DNA of 19,510 nt from Candidatus Poseidoniaceae archaeon (GTDB lineage Archaea; Thermoplasmatota; Poseidoniia; Poseidoniales; Poseidoniaceae). Under the pieces are notes generated by a model, which was not told where the DNA came from, searched no databases, and worked only from the letters and a program-made list of their open reading frames with translations. Location: positions 1 through 19,510 of the forward strand of contig DUKP01000187.1 of the NCBI GenBank assembly GCA_013329295.1, written 5' to 3'. Below, piece by piece: positions 14,783 through 19,510 of this stretch. Numbering within the stretch: position 1 is the first letter of the stretch; every line of letters begins with the position of its first letter. The position numbers were made by a program, and so were the translations under genes.

Positions 14783-15837
14783 TTTGAAACTTGAAGATTC
14801 CAAGCAATCTCACCAACACGGTGAATCAACATCTCCTTACTCAATGAAAAAGAATCTGTTGCCTCTGCACTAAGGATGCATTCACACGCAGCATTGGTCA
14901 ACAAGGCAGTATCAGAAACACTGAATTCGTTGGATATAGATACTGCAATTGCTACAACTGCCGCATCAATTAATCCAATCACTTGTCTTAATTCAGGTAA
15001 GGTACATGGAACATGAACAGTATCTTCTAATTGAGAATATATAGTAACTCCATCACCACCTGCTAGGACTACGAGATGTTTCCAACCATAGGATTGAATT
15101 AGTGATTCAGCAGCAACAGAATCATCATTTTCTCCTATTCTACGTTTCATTAGTTCAAAACCTCTAGATTGAAAAATTATCCAATCCACTTCATGTGTTC
15201 TATGAAGTCCAGTTAACTTTGGATCAGCAATTATTGGAATATCATTTTTCTTCGCATGTTTAGTTATTCTTTCTACTCCTGAATCACAAACCACTCCTTG
15301 GCCATAATCAGAAAAAATAACACAATCTACATCATTAAGGTTAGTTATTGCTTGTTCATAGATTGCTTCAAGGGCTGATTCAGATATTGGTTCATCTTCT
15401 TCCACATCCCATCTAAGTAACAATTGTTCACCTTGAATTAGGCTTTCACGACTAGCGAGCATTCTAGTTTTCACAGTAGTTATTCTGTCTTCAATAATAG
15501 CAATGCCAGAGGTTTCAACATTTTTATCTTCAAGATATTGAATAATTTTTGCGCCGGCTTTATCATCGCCAACCACACCGAATATTTTGCCATTATATCC
15601 CATTGACTGAAGTCCACGAGCAACATGTGCAGCTGCCCCTACATCTTCTTCTCTGTGAGTTTCTCTAAGTACTGGAACAGGTGCTCTTGAGTTCAAATTA
15701 TTTGCATAACCATGGATGTAGCAATCCAACATAATATCACCGATTAACACGATATTGCCAAAATCATCTTGATTTAATGTTTCAATAATAGAATTCAACT
15801 TATCATGTTGTTCAAGTTCTATATCGGTCATCCCCAT
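14776..15837 (-). CDS. PfkB-family sugar kinase-like protein, HldE/RfaE-N type, altered active site
   Basis: This 353-residue protein resembles the heptose-7-phosphate kinase domain (HldA, or HldE N-terminal part) of the PfkB/ribokinase fold. Recognisable parts are VLIGDIMLDCYIHG (30-43), RAPVPVLRE (51-59), VGAAAHVARGLQSMG (66-80), VVGDDKAG (88-95), FSDYGQGVV (175-183) and IADPKLT (203-209), all near their places in HldE. The family's GAGD loop, which forms the anion hole and holds the catalytic base, reads GLID here (288-291). The aspartate D291 is kept, but two small residues are replaced by Leu and Ile, and the following DT becomes DA. The usual GG of the substrate loop is also GA. It may be a weak kinase, act on another substrate or be non-catalytic. 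No nucleotidyltransferase domain is attached. It lies 32 bases downstream of the winged-helix gene, in the same operon as archease. Confidence 0.78.
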   Translation of the reverse strand: MGMTDIELEQHDKLNSIIETLNQDDFGNIVLIGDIMLDCYIHGYANNLNSRAPVPVLRETHREEDVGAAAHVARGLQSMGYNGKIFGVVGDDKAGAKIIQYLEDKNVETSGIAIIEDRITTVKTRMLASRESLIQGEQLLLRWDVEEDEPISESALEAIYEQAITNLNDVDCVIFSDYGQGVVCDSGVERITKHAKKNDIPIIADPKLTGLHRTHEVDWIIFQSRGFELMKRRIGENDDSVAAESLIQSYGWKHLVVLAGGDGVTIYSQLEDTVHVPCTLPELRQVIGLIDAAVVAIAVSISNEFSVSDTALLTNAACECILSAEATDSFSLSKEMLIHRVGEIAWNLQVSKR

Positions 15838-15869
15838 ATTGTCCCCTCATTACATCGCAGTTGTTTAAA

Positions 15870-16862
15870 TCACTTTATGCTGTCGAGAATTTTTGCCAAC
15901 AAGTTAGCATGCTGTTTGTCACTTATGCCAAGAGATTCTCTTAAGGTACCCAGCATTGCTTCCTCATCTTCAGTAATTATTCCATCTATTAATGCTGTTT
16001 CCAAAGTTTTGTAATAGGTATTCACATTTTCAGGGTATACTGGTTCTTTTTTAGCTAAGTTCAACAATTTTTCATGCACTTCATCTGAAATTCCATAGGC
16101 TCCTCTAAATGTGTCAAGTAATGTCAATTCATCATCTATCAATTGGTTATCAAATAATGCTTGACTAAGCATCTCAAGATAGATGTCTTCAGGTGGAGAT
16201 ATTTCTATTGAATCACGAGCTTCTTCTGATAATCTTTTCACTCGTTCAGGATGCATTCCCAAAAATTCTACAACCCCTGATATCAACTGATGCTCGTCAT
16301 GAGTTATTATTCCATCTTCCCATGCACAAGCGAACATCAATCTAACTAAATCTTCACTTGATTGAGCATCCATTGATACCTTTCCAGAAGCCATAGAGAT
16401 TGATGATATGATTGGCTTATCGTGGTAATGTAAATGTTCATCAATGTGAGACAAAATTTCAAGAATTCTTCTATTGTTCTTTGGTATTTCACGAATCTGT
16501 ATAGATTTCCCCTCACAACTTACCATTGTTGCAAGAGTTTGATCGACGAGTAATTTGGCTCTTGTTCTTCCAGTAGTAGACAAGGAGTATACCTTTCTCC
16601 TTTGTTTTGCTCCAGGAACATGTCTGTTGCAAATAGTAATTTCTTTTGCCTTTTCAAGTCGCTTAAGTGTTCTTGGTACATGCTTTCGCTGTACATGAAC
16701 GGCTGCAGAAATTCCAGCTTGAGTTAATGCAACAGGCGCTTCCCATTGATTAGTTGGTAATATATTGTCAAACAGGTGAATGAGCATTCTTTGCTCAGTA
16801 GTTAACTTACCCAGATAACCATCAACCATATACGCACCAATTACCCGTTGTAGTAACAGCAA
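15870..16862 (-). CDS. Winged-helix protein with TerB-like repeats, putative regulator
   Basis: This 330-residue soluble protein looks like a two-part fusion. Residues about 18-112 resemble a MarR-type winged helix: LTTEQRMLIHLFDNI, then ALTQAGISAAVHVQRKHVPRTLKRLEKAKEI as the recognition region, a basic wing RHVPGAKQRRKVYSLS, and TTGRTRAKLL. Residues about 165-330 hold three helical repeats like TerB: CAWEDGIITHDEHQLI, LFDNQLIDDELTLL and LIDGIITEDEEAML. Each is followed by a GI/GM segment and a helix. TerB-like domains bind metal or partner proteins in stress systems. A TATA-like TTATACAA on the minus strand is centred about 25 bases upstream of the ATG at 16862, suggesting a leaderless transcript and supporting this start over the ATG at 16829. 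It heads an operon with a kinase-like gene and archease and diverges from endA. Function is inferred. Confidence 0.72.
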   Translation of the reverse strand: MLLLQRVIGAYMVDGYLGKLTTEQRMLIHLFDNILPTNQWEAPVALTQAGISAAVHVQRKHVPRTLKRLEKAKEITICNRHVPGAKQRRKVYSLSTTGRTRAKLLVDQTLATMVSCEGKSIQIREIPKNNRRILEILSHIDEHLHYHDKPIISSISMASGKVSMDAQSSEDLVRLMFACAWEDGIITHDEHQLISGVVEFLGMHPERVKRLSEEARDSIEISPPEDIYLEMLSQALFDNQLIDDELTLLDTFRGAYGISDEVHEKLLNLAKKEPVYPENVNTYYKTLETALIDGIITEDEEAMLGTLRESLGISDKQHANLLAKILDSIK

Positions 16863-16882
16863 ATAGAGTCAACGGTAATCCG

Positions 16883-16892
16883 TTTGTATAAT
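16883..16892 (-). promoter_or_regulatory. Candidate TATA box for the winged-helix/TerB-like gene
   Basis: The minus strand reads ATTATACAAA, centred near 16888. This is about 25 bases from the ATG at 16862, the spacing expected for a leaderless archaeal transcript. It also touches the start codon of endA on the other strand, so occupancy here could affect both genes. Confidence 0.45.
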
Positions 16893-18008
16893 ATGCCAGT
16901 CATTCGACCGATAAACATGGGCCGTCAGTCAAGAAAGTACAATCCACGTACACGTACTAAACGACCCATAGGATTGCAAATAGATACGGAACAATCACCC
17001 AACAAACCTCATCCAATTCCATCAAAATTAGGAGATAGGTGGTTTTTACCTAATCCATTAGGCGCTAGATTAAACCAAAAAAGTGGTCTAGGGTTAAATG
17101 TTGAAAATGGAATTTCACTTGAATCAATTGAAGTATTGTTTTGTCATTGGAATAGACATGTCCCATTAGAATCAAACTGGGTTGGTCATATTTTAGATGA
17201 TGATAAAGACTTCATTGCTAAATCAGTAATTTTCGATGTTTCTAGATCAGGCGGAGAAATAGTAATACCAGTAGGAAACATTTCTAATTTCACTTATTCA
17301 AAACAAACATTTGCATTAAAATGGTCAAGAAATAAGTCTCATTTTAATAGTAAACCAATATCACAGATGCGATGGTTTTGGGCATCAGAAAATGTTGACT
17401 GGGATGAACTTAAAAATTGGGTTAATGAAGTAATTACCAGTGAATGTATCCCTGAAGTATTCGTTATTGATGATGAAATGGATATTACAATGTATCGTCT
17501 AAGTTATGAAAATTTGCAAGGTAATCAAGAAGTTTGGGACGATTTGTCAGATACTCAAAAAAATACAATTGAATCAATGCTTTCACAGAGAAAAGTCACC
17601 AAATCTGGGTGTTTTATTGATGGCTTGGATAATTGGCCTTTGTCTTCAATTGGTGTTGAACATCTATCGGGTATTAATCTGCGTAATGAAGAAATTGAGT
17701 GGTTGCTGTCAAAATATCAAGCAAAAGAAAATAACATCTCACTATTTTCACATTTAGTTGATTCTGGTTGCATATTGCGTCCAGGTTTCAAATATGGTTG
17801 CAAATGGAGAGTTTATGATGACGATGTTGGAAAATCACATGCTCCATGGTTGCTACAACCACTTGATGAAGCACCAAATTCTTGGGAGCAAGTATGTTTA
17901 GCAGTTCGATTAGCTGAAGGCGTTCACAAAAAGTGGGTATGTGGATTGAATGAAGATAAGCAGTGGAAATACCTTAACATTGCACGATGGTTACCAGGCC
18001 GTGTTTAA
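16893..18008 (+). CDS. endA: tRNA-splicing endonuclease, fused two-repeat type
   Basis: This 371-residue protein cleaves bulge-helix-bulge introns from pre-tRNA. The C-terminal 100 or so residues carry the catalytic domain: LFSHLVDSGCILRPGFKYGC, then KWRVYDDDVGKSHAPWLLQP and LAVRLAEGVHKKWVCGL. The triad is visible as Y308, H316 and K346, followed by the terminal strand WKYLNIARW. At more than twice the length of a single-repeat enzyme (about 180 residues), it fits the archaeal fused type, whose N-terminal repeat is degenerate and structural. The first 50 residues are basic (RQSRKYNPRTRTKRP) and may contact RNA. ATG 16893 is preferred; a TTG at 16884 and an ATG at 16917 are alternatives. It diverges from a winged-helix gene and shares three bases of its stop region with the convergent protease gene. 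Confidence 0.87.
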   Translation: MPVIRPINMGRQSRKYNPRTRTKRPIGLQIDTEQSPNKPHPIPSKLGDRWFLPNPLGARLNQKSGLGLNVENGISLESIEVLFCHWNRHVPLESNWVGHILDDDKDFIAKSVIFDVSRSGGEIVIPVGNISNFTYSKQTFALKWSRNKSHFNSKPISQMRWFWASENVDWDELKNWVNEVITSECIPEVFVIDDEMDITMYRLSYENLQGNQEVWDDLSDTQKNTIESMLSQRKVTKSGCFIDGLDNWPLSSIGVEHLSGINLRNEEIEWLLSKYQAKENNISLFSHLVDSGCILRPGFKYGCKWRVYDDDVGKSHAPWLLQPLDEAPNSWEQVCLAVRLAEGVHKKWVCGLNEDKQWKYLNIARWLPGRV

Positions 18009-19510
18009 TCATCGATTGGTCTGCCCCATGCATCGACTGGAACCTGTTCAAATGCTGTCTCAGTTACCGGATATTGTTTTGGTAATTCTTCATTGTCATT
18101 TTTTGTCGAATCCTTCATGGTCAAGAATATCCATAATGCTGCAAAAATACAAGCGAGACCAACCATTTGAGAAGGACTAACGTAATCATTTAATGATTTA
18201 GTTACAGAACTTTCAGCGGTAAGTACAACATCAATATTCCATTGATTGTCATTACTATCAGTAATTTCAATAACTCCATTAACGATCATGTTATTGGTTA
18301 ACAATTCTTTAGGTTCAATTTCAATGATAAGATAATCATCTTCACCAGTTAGTCTCAAGGTTTGTTGACTATCGGCAATTCGTGACAATGGCCCATCAAT
18401 TTTGTACTGAAAGTTATGACTTCCACTACCTGTGGTATCTATTGGGATAGAAACTTCACTATTGCCATTAACTGGTATAGTGTTACTGAAACTGCTATCT
18501 TTAGGTAATATCGATAGAGATAAAACCTCAATATCTAAGTCTACAACTTCATTTCCACATCCCAGTGTCCCAACAAGGCGAGTTTTTGAGTTATGTTGAG
18601 CGGCTGAATTAAATCTAATTTCTAAGTCTGTTGTTTCACCAGCAATAAGTTGGTTAGCAGAAATGGAAACTAATCTACCATCGGTTGATGTCAGTTGATT
18701 ATCTAATATACAAGTTACAGAAGATGTAGCACTAAATGGAATTGGTTCATTTAGTAAAGATGTTATTGAATAGTTAGGTAAGTCAACACTAAATTCAGAA
18801 ACACATGAATCTGACTTGAATAAAATTTCAACTTGATTTTGTATTACTATTTCAGCATACCAATCAACTAGAATACCATCATGGTTGCGTATTTCTATCC
18901 CTTTACTACCAAATGTCGTTCCATTAATGAAAATATCACTCGCTTGACCTTCATTAGAACCAGTTAACAATTCATCATTTCCATCAGCCTCAATTATCTT
19001 TAGATATGGTCTCTTATTATTTACATTCAATTCATTATCATCATAACCACTTACTGTAGTATCTTGATAAGAAACTAATACTCCATTACCAGGTAATTCA
19101 TCATCAAATAAATTATCACCTCTATATTCTATCCAAACATACTCTCCTTCACTTATTGGGATTTTATAATCTAATTTTATTTTGTCAAGAGAAGAAAATA
19201 TAATGCTATTTGCAGAACAATGATCAGCCTCTTGAACCCAGTTAAAAATCACATTTTCATAGTTGTCAAGCCCTATGGTTTCTAGTGTTGAAGACATTGG
19301 TAGAGCAGGAGTTTTTCCATCATCATTCCAATTGCCACTGGCCATAATATCCCAATCTCCAACCCCTTTCCATACCGATGTTTGTTGACCATCTGAAGGA
19401 TACAAATCATAGGCTCCCATTTGATGTAACATCTCATGCATAGCTGTTCCAAATCCTTCCATTCCAGAACCCAAACTAGCCATGGCATAATGTCCAATAG
19501 ACAAATCATC
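18005..19510 (-). CDS. M6-family extracellular metalloprotease, membrane-anchored (5' partial)
   Basis: The gene runs off the right edge; 501 C-terminal residues are visible and the frame is open to base 19510. Near the left end of the visible protein is the zinc motif HEMLHQMGAYDLYP (HExxHxxGxxDLY), followed by GVGDWDIMASGNWND. Together these mark M6 (immune-inhibitor-A-like) metallopeptidases; the two histidines and downstream aspartate bind zinc and the glutamate is catalytic. The rest of the catalytic domain runs to about residue 220. Beta-sandwich modules follow (cysteines at CVSEF, SVTCIL and LGCGNE). A C-terminal transmembrane helix (GLACIFAALWIFLTM, about 455-470) and a short hydrophilic tail suggest anchoring with the protease outside. 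Its stop overlaps that of endA. A role in degrading environmental protein is inferred. Confidence 0.88.
   Translation of the reverse strand, partial: DDLSIGHYAMASLGSGMEGFGTAMHEMLHQMGAYDLYPSDGQQTSVWKGVGDWDIMASGNWNDDGKTPALPMSSTLETIGLDNYENVIFNWVQEADHCSANSIIFSSLDKIKLDYKIPISEGEYVWIEYRGDNLFDDELPGNGVLVSYQDTTVSGYDDNELNVNNKRPYLKIIEADGNDELLTGSNEGQASDIFINGTTFGSKGIEIRNHDGILVDWYAEIVIQNQVEILFKSDSCVSEFSVDLPNYSITSLLNEPIPFSATSSVTCILDNQLTSTDGRLVSISANQLIAGETTDLEIRFNSAAQHNSKTRLVGTLGCGNEVVDLDIEVLSLSILPKDSSFSNTIPVNGNSEVSIPIDTTGSGSHNFQYKIDGPLSRIADSQQTLRLTGEDDYLIIEIEPKELLTNNMIVNGVIEITDSNDNQWNIDVVLTAESSVTKSLNDYVSPSQMVGLACIFAALWIFLTMKDSTKNDNEELPKQYPVTETAFEQVPVDAWGRPIDD

Overview
The window looks like a low-GC chromosomal segment of a free-living, probably marine, protein-degrading archaeon. 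The best guess is the Thermoplasmatota branch containing Marine Group II/III (Candidatus Poseidoniia and relatives). Direct support for Archaea: an archaeal-type SRP 7S RNA, a tRNA-intron endonuclease with its Tyr/His/Lys triad, an archease, a geranylgeranyl-reductase-family flavoprotein, TATA-like boxes and GGTGAT-type Shine-Dalgarno sites. The lineage is inferred from the mix of these with bacterial-looking genes (MqnC-like radical SAM enzyme, class 2 dihydroorotate dehydrogenase, bacterial-style type IA topoisomerase) and large calcium-binding surface proteins. No phylogeny was computed.

Layout. (1) 1-6637, plus strand: the 3' part of a thrombospondin-type-3-repeat surface protein, a membrane-anchored Ig/PKD-like protein, an Xaa-Pro aminopeptidase and an MqnC-like enzyme. 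(2) 6642-12370, minus strand: a 143-residue unknown protein, a type IA topoisomerase with C-terminal repeats, a geranylgeranyl-reductase-like flavoprotein and a two-helix membrane protein of unknown function. A perfect 20-bp palindrome lies just upstream of the topoisomerase's likely TATA box. (3) 12424-14265, plus strand: quinone-type pyrD, a ccmE-like haem chaperone with a CxxxY motif, then the SRP RNA. (4) 14274-16862, minus strand: a winged-helix/TerB-like putative regulator, a PfkB-type kinase with an abnormal GAGD motif, and an archease. (5) 16893-18008, plus strand: a fused-repeat tRNA-splicing endonuclease. (6) 18005-19510, minus strand: the C-terminal part of a membrane-anchored M6-family metalloprotease.

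Themes. The two ends encode extracellular calcium-binding/adhesive and proteolytic proteins, with a cytoplasmic Xaa-Pro peptidase that could process imported peptides. The middle holds respiration-linked functions: menaquinone synthesis (MqnC), quinone-dependent pyrimidine synthesis (PyrD2) and haem delivery for cytochrome c (CcmE). Two RNA-processing functions, EndA and archease, lie within about 4 kb, separated by a putative regulator and an odd kinase. No CRISPR array, insertion sequence, tRNA gene, prophage or obvious defence island is visible. The most unusual items are the altered kinase active site, the winged-helix/TerB-like fusion, the lipoyl-like module inside the TSP3 protein, the CxxxY CcmE and the palindrome.
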